Program-made: the position numbers and the translations under genes
Shown here: in pieces, positions 16,357-27,628 of the stretch
Layout: each line of letters starts with the position of its first letter
How positions within the stretch are numbered: position 1 is the first letter of the stretch
Assembly (NCBI GenBank): GCA_944325095.1
Contig: CALUYV010000004.1
Coordinates: forward strand, 1-47,041
Direction of reading: 5' to 3'
Source: Candidatus Gastranaerophilales bacterium
GTDB taxonomy: Bacteria > Cyanobacteriota > Vampirovibrionia > Gastranaerophilales > Gastranaerophilaceae
DNA length: 47,041 nt
The notes under the pieces: generated by a model
What the model saw: only the letters and a program-made list of their open reading frames with translations
Told to the model about the DNA's origin: nothing
The model's database searches: none

Positions 16357-17670
16357 ATGACAATTATAAATATAATATCTGCGATAGGCAACAACAGCAG
16401 CATTTACCCTTTACTGGTACGCGACTGCTGTATTGAAGCACCTTCCAAAATTCTCATCGCAAGAAGAGAAAACCTGAAAGAATCAAAAGAAATAGCAAAC
16501 GATGCAACAAGAGAAAAAACAATAGATGAATATTTGACATCTGCTATCTGGCTCGGCGGAATTCCGGCTGTTGAATCAGTTGCGGATAAGTATATTTCAA
16601 AAAAAGGATTTTCTCCGCTCATTAATCTGAAACTATTTAAAGAAGAAGAAAAATTAGGAAAAGACGCACTGCAGGGAATTGAATATAACATCAATAAATT
16701 TAAAAATATACAAATAAAAGATGTCCAAGATGCAGTACAGGATTTGATAAAAGTCAAAAACAACAAATTTGCATACGAAAAACTTCTCACCAAAAAGTTT
16801 TTTGCTGCAACTATCATACCTACAGCAATAATGGGATTTATCCTGCCGCCTTTAAATTTTGCCCTCACAAGAAAACTGCGGGAAAACAAAAGCAGAAAAG
16901 AAACAATTAATACGCAGAACAAACCTTCAACAAGTTTTACGGCATTAAATATGGAAGGATTCAAACAAAAAATTGCCGGAAACAAACTTCAAAATCAGCC
17001 GGCATTCACAGGTAACTTTGTTTCAACAGTTGCCAATTTAAGAACAATTGACAAAATGGCAATCTCTGACGGAGGTTTGACTGTCGGCAGAGTATCCACA
17101 TCAAGAAACAAAGATGAAGCCTATGTAAACGCTTTCAGAATGATTGGTTCTATGATATTGAATTTTGTTACACCTGTTTATATTGCAAAAGGACTAGATA
17201 AACTTGCGGATAAAGTTTTTGGCATCAATGTAAACCTTGATCCGCTGATTTTAGACAATAAGGAGTTTATTCAAGCAATTAAAGATAATAAAATAGAACT
17301 TCCAAAATCAAATTCAGCAAAAGATTTGTTTGAATTTATTGACACAAAACCGGATAGTTTATTCTCAAAATTTGCACAAAACCTTAAAAAAGTTTCTTAT
17401 TTGGAATCCGGCATCCGTGACCCGAGAAAATATGTTGATATTAAAGAACTCGGAGAATTCAGAGATGAATTTGAAAAATTTATAAATTCCGCAAAAAATT
17501 CAAAAAATATTACTAAATTTGCAAAAAAAGCAACCGGTGTAAAATGTATAAATATTCTTGCAAATATCGGCATCTCCAGTTTCCTGCTGGCTGTTGCCCT
17601 TCCAAAACTGCAATATTTATTCAATAAGAAAATCACAGGTTCATATCTTGATCCCGGTTTAAGAAAATAA
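16357..17670 (+). CDS. Orphan histidine-free, membrane-associated protein under attenuator control
   Basis: 437 residues from the ATG at 16357, supported by GAGG 8-9 nt upstream; a TTG 15 nt earlier has no ribosome site. I recognise no family. Three hydrophobic stretches stand out: FFAATIIPTAIMGFILPPL (~146-164), MIGSMILNFVTPVYIA (~265-280) and a C-terminal ILANIGISSFLLAVALP (~405-421). The rest is Lys/Asn-rich and helical. The tripeptide FTG in QPAFTGNF recurs near the N-terminus of the giant protein at 20416. The protein has no histidine at all, which fits expression under histidine shortage. It is alone after the attenuator and converges on deoC. It resembles neither a transporter nor a histidine biosynthesis enzyme I know. 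Confidence 0.8.
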   Translation: MTIINIISAIGNNSSIYPLLVRDCCIEAPSKILIARRENLKESKEIANDATREKTIDEYLTSAIWLGGIPAVESVADKYISKKGFSPLINLKLFKEEEKLGKDALQGIEYNINKFKNIQIKDVQDAVQDLIKVKNNKFAYEKLLTKKFFAATIIPTAIMGFILPPLNFALTRKLRENKSRKETINTQNKPSTSFTALNMEGFKQKIAGNKLQNQPAFTGNFVSTVANLRTIDKMAISDGGLTVGRVSTSRNKDEAYVNAFRMIGSMILNFVTPVYIAKGLDKLADKVFGINVNLDPLILDNKEFIQAIKDNKIELPKSNSAKDLFEFIDTKPDSLFSKFAQNLKKVSYLESGIRDPRKYVDIKELGEFRDEFEKFINSAKNSKNITKFAKKATGVKCINILANIGISSFLLAVALPKLQYLFNKKITGSYLDPGLRK

Positions 17671-17692
17671 CCCGTCTTTAAAAACTAAAAGT

Positions 17693-18343
17693 TCAGGAAA
17701 CAATCTTAACGCCGGAACTTGTGCCTAGTCTTGAGGCTCCAGCATTAATCATATTTATTGCAGTTTCCTTATCTCTGATGCCGCCTGATGCCTTCACTTT
17801 CAAGCCGGCATCTTTCACAGCGTCATACATCAATTTTACATCTTCAACTTTTGCGCCAACCCCGCCTTTTACAAATCCTGTTGATGTTTTTACAAAATCA
17901 GCACCGCCATCTATTGCGCATTCGCAGGCATATTTTATTTCATCTTTTGAAAGCAAATCAGTTTCTAATATAACTTTTAAGTTATGACCCTGGCAGGCAG
18001 TTTTTATCTGGCGGATTTCATCAACAATAAAATCGGTATCTTTATCTTTGACCTTTGTTACATTTATAACCATATCAATTTCATCCGCACCGTCACGAAT
18101 TGCATTTATGGTTTCAAAAATTTTTGTTTCAGTTGTATTGGCACCTAGTGGAAACCCTATAACCGTAACAATTTTCACATCAGAATCTTTCAGATATTCT
18201 TTTGCCAGTTTTACATAGCAAGGATTTATACAGACCCCGAGAAATTTATTGCTTTTTGCTTCCTCGAAAAGGTTCAGTAAATCTTCTTTTTTTGCATCCT
18301 GTTTTAACAGAGTATGTTCGATATAATTGTTCAAATTATCCAT
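17693..18343 (-). CDS. deoC: Deoxyribose-phosphate aldolase
   Basis: 216 residues, standard bacterial length. Cytosolic class I aldolase that splits 2-deoxyribose 5-phosphate into acetaldehyde and glyceraldehyde 3-phosphate in deoxynucleoside salvage. The TIM-barrel catalytic set is intact: the Schiff-base Lys152 in FVKTSTGF, Lys184 in VKASGGIR and Asp90 in DEIDMVINV. The N-terminal IEHTLLKQDA motif is typical. AAGGG sits 6 nt before the ATG. Only 21 nt separate it from atpC, so it may be transcribed with atpD-atpC. It converges on the attenuated gene with no clear terminator between. Confidence 0.96.
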   Translation of the reverse strand: MDNLNNYIEHTLLKQDAKKEDLLNLFEEAKSNKFLGVCINPCYVKLAKEYLKDSDVKIVTVIGFPLGANTTETKIFETINAIRDGADEIDMVINVTKVKDKDTDFIVDEIRQIKTACQGHNLKVILETDLLSKDEIKYACECAIDGGADFVKTSTGFVKGGVGAKVEDVKLMYDAVKDAGLKVKASGGIRDKETAINMINAGASRLGTSSGVKIVS

Positions 18344-18364
18344 AAAAACCCTTAAATTGTTATA

Positions 18365-18757
18365 TTAACCGGACAATTTAGCCTTTAACCGCGCCTCGGC
18401 ACGCGCAATAGCAGCCTCTGCCCGTTTGGCATCCAAACGGACTTCTGCATTGCGAAGTCTGCGTTTTGCTCTTTCTAAAGCATCTCTTGCTCTTGCTTCA
18501 TCAATTTCTTCACCGGATTCGGCAAGAGTTGTAAGTATCAGACATTCTTCATCTTTAAACTGAAGGATACCGCCCATTGTAGTGAAGGCTTTTGTTTCAT
18601 TTCCGACAACAGCACGGGTAACACCAATATCAAGCGCACTCATAACCGGAAGGTGGCCTTTTAAAATACCGAATTCACCATCTATACTTTTTGTATAAAC
18701 AGCATCGACTTCACCGTCAAAAACAACTCTTTCCTGCGTAATAATTTTTAAAATCAT
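18365..18757 (-). CDS. atpC: F1 ATP synthase epsilon subunit
   Basis: 130 residues. An N-terminal beta barrel (MILKIITQERVVFDGEVDAV, then GEFGILKGHLPVMSALDIG) and a C-terminal helical hairpin (EIDEARARDALERAKRRLRN onward) give the standard epsilon fold, the rotor subunit that couples F1 to Fo and can inhibit hydrolysis. It follows atpD by 3 nt. No other ATP synthase genes flank the pair, which matches the separate beta-epsilon operon of cyanobacteria. Confidence 0.96.
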   Translation of the reverse strand: MILKIITQERVVFDGEVDAVYTKSIDGEFGILKGHLPVMSALDIGVTRAVVGNETKAFTTMGGILQFKDEECLILTTLAESGEEIDEARARDALERAKRRLRNAEVRLDAKRAEAAIARAEARLKAKLSG

Positions 18758-18760
18758 AAA

Positions 18761-20191
<1,431 letters not shown>

Positions 20192-20344
20192 TTAAAAATT
20201 TTTAAAATCTTATTTACAATAATATTATATTACAAGAAAAAATTTTGAATAACTCATCAGGGGAAGAAAAAATTAACCATCCTTAATAGATTTTCTGCAC
20301 CGTATTTATTTGACCGGATAAATTTTAAATATCAATGTAAAATT

Positions 20345-20372
20345 TTGTAACGGTACTGTTAAAATTTATTAT
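20345..20372 (+). promoter_or_regulatory. Putative promoter of the giant protein gene
   Basis: TTGTAA (20345-20350), a 16-nt spacer and TATTAT (20367-20372). The predicted transcript starts near 20379, with AGAGG before the ATG at 20416. It is divergent from atpD. Confidence 0.45.
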
Positions 20373-20415
20373 TTACGAGTTTTACTAAAAGATATTGGAA
20401 ATTTAGAGGTTATAA

Positions 20416-23400
20416 ATGAAGGTAGATTCAATAAAAATATATTCACAAAATTTTACCGGAAAAAGACAGGACAGAAACACATTAGAACAACTCAAAAAGA
20501 ATAATCCTTATGATTTAAATGTTATAAATCAGAGAAACATAAATAACGCAATTGATAATTTGTCACAGGTGCCCGGCAAGGATAATGTCAACTTTTTGCT
20601 GGATGTTTCAAAAAATTTAAAATACGGAACAAATATAGATTTAGGCAAACAACCTTACAATAACTGGCAGTTTAAACTGCAAAATGCGGCAAGAAAGGCT
20701 ATTGAACTCTCACCGGAAAAAGACCGTACAAAACTTTCTTTAAAACTCGACAAAATAACCGCTAAAAAACCTCTGAGCACAAACGAATTAAAAATACTGG
20801 ATTTGCGGGATTCTATTTTGTCAAAAATTGACAGAACAGAACTTAAAAATATTAAAAATGACAATATTAAAAATTTTGATAACAATTTTGATTACCTCAT
20901 AACCTCATCGGAAATTCCAATTGCACACAAAGTTTACATACTAAAAAAACTAGATTATCTGCTCAGCCCTGAATATAAAATCAATGAACTGTTAGCGGAT
21001 AAAAAAACTCAGGTGGCAGCAGAAATTGTCAACGACCTTGTTATAAACACGCCGGAATCAAAAATTCCGAATACAAAAGTTGTAAACCAGCTGCAGCACG
21101 GTATGTGCGGTGCAATAAGTATCTGCCGCAAGGCACTTGCCTATGAAGATAAACCTCATTTTATTGATATTGTTTTATCAGAACTCGATAATAAACCTTA
21201 TATGATGGTTTATGATATCAGCAAATTGGGAACAAAAACAAAAATTCCGCTTGATAAACCTTATATAGATTACAATTATGCAATGGAAAAAGGCTACAGA
21301 ATACTTGATGCCGCTGCTCTGAACTGGATGAGCATAGCAGACACAACCGGAAGTTCCTATGAATCATCAAAAGATTATGTAACTTTTGATAAAACTTATT
21401 TTGATACTTTCAGTGATTTGCACATCATGAAAGACATCAATGAAGAGATGGCAGAGGAACAAGATTACTACAGAGCCTTGCTTCGTTCAAAAGCAACCCT
21501 TACAACCTGTAAAAAGAAAGAAGTTTTAAAAGATTACCAAACTACCATAAGCAAAAGCCGGCAGGCTGAAAATATCCAGCTTATACAGAAATACAATGAG
21601 GTGCTGGAAAAACATCTTACAGAAATTTCACCGTCAATATCAAAAGAAATAAAACAGCATCTATTAAAAGACTTACGGTCTTTGGAGGCTAAAGACTCTT
21701 CTACATTAAACAAATCAAACAGTGTTCTAAAAAATTACATGTATATAAAAAATGAACCTGAAAAAATAAAGATAAACAAGATTAAAAACTATCTCCAAAA
21801 CAATCTGTCAGATATAAACAACGATAAACTGAACAAACTTGCTCCGGATATTCTTGACCTTGTTACAACAATTAACAGTAAATCAATCAGAACACACGGC
21901 TCTAAAGAAATGCGGGAAATAAACAAAGCAAGAGATTTATATGCCGCAGCCGCTGCATACAGAATTCAATATGACTTCGGACTGGACAACAAAGACAGGA
22001 TAAAAGAAATGTCAAAAGTTCTGAATCTTCCGGATCAGGAAAGTTTAATAGTCCAAAATATGGATAATTTAATAAATAAACTTAAAAAAGGAACTCTTAA
22101 TCCTGAAATAAAAAAAGAACTTTTCGAAAGATTTGTAATTTCAGGAGATGGAAATCCGGATGAAATGTTAATTTCTACACTGGAAATTAATAAAGAAAAC
22201 TTTATAAAAGCAGTATCCGAAGTTTTGGATTTTCTTCACAAATCATGCCTGCAGGAAAGCAGAAAATATGTGCTGTTAAACAATTTAACAGCCCTAAAAA
22301 GTGCAATTCAGGATGACAATGACAAAACTGTGCTTGAAGGTACGGCACAGGAATTGGATTTGCCGGCAGACAAACGCAAAATTTTAAAAGTGCTGGATAA
22401 CTATATCGACACTTTGAACAGCAAAAATTTAACACAGGAACAGTATGTTGAAATTTACAACAAAATGGGCGGAAAAAACCAGGTTTCCGATTTCAAAGCG
22501 ACTATGGAAGCACTTGGAGAGATTTTATTTAAAGAAACTGCATCTCATTCTGATGTTGTGAAAGGTTTCAATTTAATAAACGGGCTGCCGCAGGATGCTC
22601 CGCTTGAAAAAACTCTTGAAGCATATCAAAGAAATGTTAATAATTACAACCAGCTTGCAAATCTTGTTGCAACCTTCCAAAATGTGCTTGATATAAGAAC
22701 ACCGGATGGAGAAATTTTAAACACTGCAACTCCAAAAGATGTAATAATGAAGAAACTTGAAAATGCTAAAGAAATTATTTCAGCAAAAGATTTAAAAATG
22801 TTTCAAGACAAATTTACAAAAATAGACAATGCAAGAATTGCCAATGACGGAACAACCATTTTCCTGAAAGATTTACCGCCTGAATTAACTAAATTTAGCC
22901 CGTATGAAAAAGAAGTTCTGAAAACCATTGAGAAAAATATCAACAAATGGTATTCCGCAACAATCAGAAACCTCTCTATCCAGCGCAACGAATACAAAAA
23001 ACCGTTTGATGAATTATCAAGGGAAACCGGAGTTAAAACAGGAGCATCCTGGGTTGGTGAAGAAGAAAGCGGTTTAAGTTACCGTTCTGAAATCAGAATT
23101 TTCGAACACATGACAGACCGTCCGTATCACGTTGAAACAGATATAAAAACAGCACTTGAAAAAATTAAAAAATTACCGTATTCGGGTATTTCAAACACAT
23201 CTATGCAAAGTAATGAACCGGCAATGCATGCTCAATATATAGTAGATTTAAAACCTGTTACAATTAAAACTCCGGAAGGAGATATTCAAAAAGAAGCACT
23301 GTTCCACGATAATACCTGGGGCTCCGATGAACACGAAAACACATGGATTGATGAATACGGTCTGTTAAGAACAGATTATTCAACAGGCTCCGGCGGAGAA

Positions 23401-26343
23401 ACAGGCTTTATAACAGATTCGAATTACAGATCAGGCAAACTGCTGGAAAACCTGCTGGATGGAGTCGGAGAATTTGAACCAAAACAAATTGACAATAAAC
23501 AGTATAAAAAATTAACCCGCAGCAGAGATGAATCTTATAAATTCAGAATGATATCCGAAGTAATTGTGCCGGGTGAAGCATCTGATGTCCGCTCTACTAT
23601 TTCTGCAATAAAAGACTATACCCTTATCCCGCCGGATCAATATCTGGATGATTTAGCAGAATATGCTAAAAATATGACCCGTGATGAAGTTCAGCAGCGA
23701 ATAAAAAAAATAGAACTTAGCGGAAATGACACCCAAAAGACATACAGCGATATTGAAAATCGAATCTGGGGTAATCCGCCTTTTGTAAAAGGAATAGAAA
23801 CTAAAGAAGATTATGATAAACTTGCAAATGATGACAAACTAAAACTTCTGTTTGAAGAAGCCGCTGTTTTGCTGTCTTACAAAGAGATTCCAGAGTTAAC
23901 AAAAATCTATCAGGAAAAACCAAGCCTGCAGAATATTCAACTGATTAAAAATAAAATAAGAAAAAATGCCCGCAAAAATTTTGATTATTCATTCGGAAAA
24001 GATGCTTCTATTGCAATCGGAGGAGCAAGAAATTCCGCAAATGAAATTTTCGAACTTTTAACCGCATATCAAATGCAAACCCGTGTAAAAATTTCCAACA
24101 GCAATATAAAATCCATCATAAAAACTCTTGAACATATCGACAAAGAAAAATTTGACGGAAATATTGATACCACTATTGACTTGATGGTTGATAACTTTAA
24201 AAATGCAATGAAAACAAAAACTCTCAACTGCAAAAACAAAGAACAGGAAATAAATAACCTTGCAGAAAAAGTTCGTGCCGTTCTTGTAAAAAATATGTAT
24301 TTCAACAAAGAAGATTTAAAATCTCCGGGATTTCGCAAAGATAATCTGCCTGCCATTGAAAAATGGATAGACGACAACTTTGATCCGGCTGATGATAACG
24401 AATTTGTCGAAATATATAATAATATGCAAAAAATGACAACCGCCGAATTTAAAGAAAAATACAATTATTTAATAGATGACAAAGTTCTGGGAATAAAACC
24501 TCTGACTGGATACGATATGCTCAAAAAATTCAGAGCACTTGACTCTACTACAGAAAATGTAATATATAATTTACTTTTTTATAACGACTTATATTCAATA
24601 ACAGAACCAAGCAAAACTATCCCGAGTTATGAATATTCAAAACTCAGCCGAATCCAAAAAGGTGCAAAATATGCTGACGGAAAAAGAAGTTTTGATGATA
24701 TATATATTGATTACTATTATTCATTGCAAAATTTAACACTTGATAAAATCTTTGGCAAATATAAAGATATAAACTTCAAAAAATACGGCGTACTGCCGGC
24801 TTATGCAAAAGTTGAAACCGAGGACAAAGAAGCCTTCAACAACGGAGTAATGGATTTGTTCAGCACAATTTCGGAAGATATCGAAGCAATTGACACATTT
24901 AAAGCAATGATAAATTCTGCTAACAATATGAAAAAACTTCAAAAATATATAGACAGAATTGATGAAAATGCAACACTTAAAGATTCCCAGCGGGATTATA
25001 TCATAAAATCCATTACCGGTTTCTACAATGAATTTCAGACAGATCTGTCAATGAAACGAGATATAGAAAATGCAGAAAACATAATCATTCATCTTGTTCA
25101 AAACAAACCTTATAAAGAAATCAAGCCGATGATTAATACCTTGATACAAAATATTACACAGTATGAAAAACCACAGGATGATATAACTCTTTCTGACCTT
25201 ATCCAAGACAAAGTTCAGAATATCAAAAAAGAAAAATTTGCATTCATAATGCAGGTTGTAGATCCGAAACATCAGCAAAAAGCATTTGAATTACTGAACA
25301 AATGGATAAGTGCCAAAGCAAAAAATTTGCCTGATGCAAATATGTATTACGCTGAATTTGAAATGTTCCTGGATAAATATAAAATTATTAATTCACCTGA
25401 TAAAATGCTGAACAGTTATCTTTTAATGCTTGCAAAGCCGACAAAAGATAATAATCCGTATCAGGGTATGACTGAAGAACAGAAAAAAGAAATGGAAACA
25501 ATTAAAGGCATATATGAAGAAAATATTGCTTCCTTATTATACAGTGCAAATCTTGTGGACATCCAAACCCTGCTTATGAGATGCGCAAGAAAAGGGACTT
25601 TGAACTTAATAAAAAATGAATTAAAAAATACAAAACTCCCGCTGAAAAACGGAATGGTAGCGGATTTGTACTCTGATAGCGGACTTCTGCTGATATTGAA
25701 AGATATTTTTGATGAAAATGAACTTGATACCGCACTGTTATTTATTGAGCAGTTAGGTCTTGGCGAACGTGTTGTTGAAATGTATGCAAAAAATACCAAT
25801 TTTGATAATGCAAAAAAATGTGTAAAACGGATACATTCTGTTCTTGATGCAGTTGACAAACAGGTTAAGTTTATAGATCAGGAAGTAGAAAAACTTGCTG
25901 ATATTGATACCGACCCTAATTACAAACAAAGACTTGAACAGGCAAAAAACAACATGAACAAATATTGCATGAACACAAATTTCCGCCCTGCAGCGAAAAA
26001 TGTTGATAAAGTCATGAATGCAATTATTGAAGAACTTGATAAAAATCCAAATCAGCCAAAATACAAATTAATAACGGATAATATCAATTATTTGAAAACA
26101 AAAAATATTGAATTTGCAAAAAATTATACCGGCAAATTAAATTCCGTGCTCCAACAAATTCAATCTATTCAGGCTTTAGTAAAAGAAATCAAACTTCAAA
26201 GAAATTCAAAAGCGGAGAAAAAACGGGTTGAATTCTTCAATAAAATTGCAGATTTACAGGAATTCACCCAGAAATACAGCACCCATTACAAAAACATACA
26301 TATTTATGCAGGAGAAAACACGGCTGAAATGCAACAGTTATAA
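20416..26343 (+). CDS. Giant 1975-residue protein with a split papain-like catalytic set
   Basis: The largest gene here; I know no characterised homologue. The start has AGAGG 7 nt upstream. No signal peptide is seen. The segment VVNQLQHGMCGAIS has Gln225 and Cys231 six residues apart, exactly as Gln19 and Cys25 of papain. About 700 residues later come His938 in MHAQYIVDL and Asn966 in DNTWG, matching the papain His and the NSWG asparagine motif. The order Gln-Cys-His-Asn and the NxWG motif suggest a clan CA cysteine peptidase (or a transferase/deamidase of that fold) with a huge helical insertion. Residues ~1000-1975 are Lys/Asn-rich and mostly helical. The FTG tripeptide near the N-terminus recurs in the 16357 protein. 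Enzyme activity, targeting and role are inference; a secreted effector or toxin is one option. Confidence 0.7.
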   Translation: MKVDSIKIYSQNFTGKRQDRNTLEQLKKNNPYDLNVINQRNINNAIDNLSQVPGKDNVNFLLDVSKNLKYGTNIDLGKQPYNNWQFKLQNAARKAIELSPEKDRTKLSLKLDKITAKKPLSTNELKILDLRDSILSKIDRTELKNIKNDNIKNFDNNFDYLITSSEIPIAHKVYILKKLDYLLSPEYKINELLADKKTQVAAEIVNDLVINTPESKIPNTKVVNQLQHGMCGAISICRKALAYEDKPHFIDIVLSELDNKPYMMVYDISKLGTKTKIPLDKPYIDYNYAMEKGYRILDAAALNWMSIADTTGSSYESSKDYVTFDKTYFDTFSDLHIMKDINEEMAEEQDYYRALLRSKATLTTCKKKEVLKDYQTTISKSRQAENIQLIQKYNEVLEKHLTEISPSISKEIKQHLLKDLRSLEAKDSSTLNKSNSVLKNYMYIKNEPEKIKINKIKNYLQNNLSDINNDKLNKLAPDILDLVTTINSKSIRTHGSKEMREINKARDLYAAAAAYRIQYDFGLDNKDRIKEMSKVLNLPDQESLIVQNMDNLINKLKKGTLNPEIKKELFERFVISGDGNPDEMLISTLEINKENFIKAVSEVLDFLHKSCLQESRKYVLLNNLTALKSAIQDDNDKTVLEGTAQELDLPADKRKILKVLDNYIDTLNSKNLTQEQYVEIYNKMGGKNQVSDFKATMEALGEILFKETASHSDVVKGFNLINGLPQDAPLEKTLEAYQRNVNNYNQLANLVATFQNVLDIRTPDGEILNTATPKDVIMKKLENAKEIISAKDLKMFQDKFTKIDNARIANDGTTIFLKDLPPELTKFSPYEKEVLKTIEKNINKWYSATIRNLSIQRNEYKKPFDELSRETGVKTGASWVGEEESGLSYRSEIRIFEHMTDRPYHVETDIKTALEKIKKLPYSGISNTSMQSNEPAMHAQYIVDLKPVTIKTPEGDIQKEALFHDNTWGSDEHENTWIDEYGLLRTDYSTGSGGETGFITDSNYRSGKLLENLLDGVGEFEPKQIDNKQYKKLTRSRDESYKFRMISEVIVPGEASDVRSTISAIKDYTLIPPDQYLDDLAEYAKNMTRDEVQQRIKKIELSGNDTQKTYSDIENRIWGNPPFVKGIETKEDYDKLANDDKLKLLFEEAAVLLSYKEIPELTKIYQEKPSLQNIQLIKNKIRKNARKNFDYSFGKDASIAIGGARNSANEIFELLTAYQMQTRVKISNSNIKSIIKTLEHIDKEKFDGNIDTTIDLMVDNFKNAMKTKTLNCKNKEQEINNLAEKVRAVLVKNMYFNKEDLKSPGFRKDNLPAIEKWIDDNFDPADDNEFVEIYNNMQKMTTAEFKEKYNYLIDDKVLGIKPLTGYDMLKKFRALDSTTENVIYNLLFYNDLYSITEPSKTIPSYEYSKLSRIQKGAKYADGKRSFDDIYIDYYYSLQNLTLDKIFGKYKDINFKKYGVLPAYAKVETEDKEAFNNGVMDLFSTISEDIEAIDTFKAMINSANNMKKLQKYIDRIDENATLKDSQRDYIIKSITGFYNEFQTDLSMKRDIENAENIIIHLVQNKPYKEIKPMINTLIQNITQYEKPQDDITLSDLIQDKVQNIKKEKFAFIMQVVDPKHQQKAFELLNKWISAKAKNLPDANMYYAEFEMFLDKYKIINSPDKMLNSYLLMLAKPTKDNNPYQGMTEEQKKEMETIKGIYEENIASLLYSANLVDIQTLLMRCARKGTLNLIKNELKNTKLPLKNGMVADLYSDSGLLLILKDIFDENELDTALLFIEQLGLGERVVEMYAKNTNFDNAKKCVKRIHSVLDAVDKQVKFIDQEVEKLADIDTDPNYKQRLEQAKNNMNKYCMNTNFRPAAKNVDKVMNAIIEELDKNPNQPKYKLITDNINYLKTKNIEFAKNYTGKLNSVLQQIQSIQALVKEIKLQRNSKAEKKRVEFFNKIADLQEFTQKYSTHYKNIHIYAGENTAEMQQL

Positions 26344-26431
26344 CCTTGTGTAAAATATTGTCTTGCTTTTTTGTATTTAGTATTTACTATTATTAGTATT
26401 ACTTTTTGTAAAAATGAGAGGTAATATTATA

Positions 26432-26461
26432 TTGTTTTTGGTAAAATATTGTTGTTATAGT
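26432..26461 (+). promoter_or_regulatory. Putative promoter of lpxD-lpxC-fabZ
   Basis: TTGTTT (26432-26437), an 18-nt spacer and TATAGT (26456-26461). The intergenic stretch 26344-26527 otherwise holds only the lpxD ribosome site AAGGAG; I see no clear terminator for the giant gene. Confidence 0.4.
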
Positions 26462-26527
26462 TCATCAAGAACAGGTTTAAGTTATTAGGAGTGCGACTAA
26501 ACAGAGTTATAATAAGGAGAAGAAATA

Positions 26528-27628
26528 ATGAGATCATTCACAGTTGAGGAAATTACACAAATTGTAGGCGGAATGTTAACCAAGGTACAAAATCCTGAAA
26601 TTACGCATATTGCACCTCCGCTGCTAAGCGATGAGAACACTCTTGCTCTTGCTTTAGGCGAAGAAGAGATTGCAAACCTGTCCCAAACAAAAGCTCAGGC
26701 TGCTTTGGTACCTCTTGGTGTACAAATAAACAATCTTACAACTATCGAAGTTGAAAGACCAAGACTTGCAATGATGAAATTATTAAACTTATTTTATGTA
26801 CCGCCTGTTGTAAACAGAGATATTCACCCGAGCGCAACCGTTGACCCGAGCGCAAAACTCGGACAAAATGTCTGCATCGGCCCTAATGTTGTAGTAAGTG
26901 CAAATGCGCAAATAGGCGATAATACAAAAATTTTAGCAAATTCATATATCGGCAGTGATGTAAAAATAGGCACAAATTGTTTCTTCCACCCTGGTGTAAA
27001 CATAGGCGACAGAGTAAAAATAGGAAATGATGTTATATTACATCACGGGGTTTCTCTCGGTGCTGACGGTTTCAGTTTTGTAACCGAAAATCCTAACAAT
27101 ATTGAAAACGCAAGAAAAGAAGGAGAAATAAAAGAAGGTGATGTAGAACAGGTAATCTTCAAAATTCCTTCAATCGGTTCAGTTGAAATAGGCAACAATG
27201 TAGAAATCGGAGCAAACAGCGCAATTGACAGGGGTACAATTGAAAATACCGTAATCGGCGATAATACCAAAATAGATAACCTTGTCATGATTGGCCACAA
27301 CTGCAAAATCGGAAAAGGCTGCCTGATTGTATCACAGGTAGGAATTGCAGGAAGCTGCGTAATAGGCGACAGGGTTGTTATTGCAGGACAAGCCGGACTT
27401 GCCGACCATATAGAAATCGGAGCAGATACTATTATCACTGCAAAAGCAGGCGTAACAAAATCATTCCCTGCTAAATCAATAATTGTCGGAATTCCTGCCG
27501 TTCCGAGAAAAGATTTCATTAAACAATTAAAAACTATGAAAGATGCTCAGGAAATATTTGCAAAATTCAGAAAATTTGAACCTATTTTAAAATCTTTTGA
27601 AGAGGAACACCACGAGGTAAAAGCGTAA
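26528..27628 (+). CDS. lpxD: UDP-3-O-acylglucosamine N-acyltransferase
   Basis: 366 residues. Third step of lipid A synthesis in the cytosol: transfers a hydroxyacyl chain from ACP to the 2-amino group of UDP-3-O-acyl-glucosamine. An N-terminal uridine-binding domain (~1-95) is followed by a long left-handed beta helix of hexapeptide repeats (~100-320). The signature [18 protein letters not shown] carries the catalytic His, followed by [12 protein letters not shown], and a C-terminal helix closes the protein. AAGGAG lies 8 nt before the ATG. lpxC starts immediately after the stop codon, so the three-gene cluster is an operon. Confidence 0.96.
   Translation: MRSFTVEEITQIVGGMLTKVQNPEITHIAPPLLSDENTLALALGEEEIANLSQTKAQAALVPLGVQINNLTTIEVERPRLAMMKLLNLFYVPPVVNRDIHPSATVDPSAKLGQNVCIGPNVVVSANAQIGDNTKILANSYIGSDVKIGTNCFFHPGVNIGDRVKIGNDVILHHGVSLGADGFSFVTENPNNIENARKEGEIKEGDVEQVIFKIPSIGSVEIGNNVEIGANSAIDRGTIENTVIGDNTKIDNLVMIGHNCKIGKGCLIVSQVGIAGSCVIGDRVVIAGQAGLADHIEIGADTIITAKAGVTKSFPAKSIIVGIPAVPRKDFIKQLKTMKDAQEIFAKFRKFEPILKSFEEEHHEVKA

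Noticed and set aside
27043-27519. 158-codon frame opposite lpxD
   Set aside because: Antisense shadow of the lpxD hexapeptide repeats; its Pro/Ile/Ser repetitiveness simply mirrors them.
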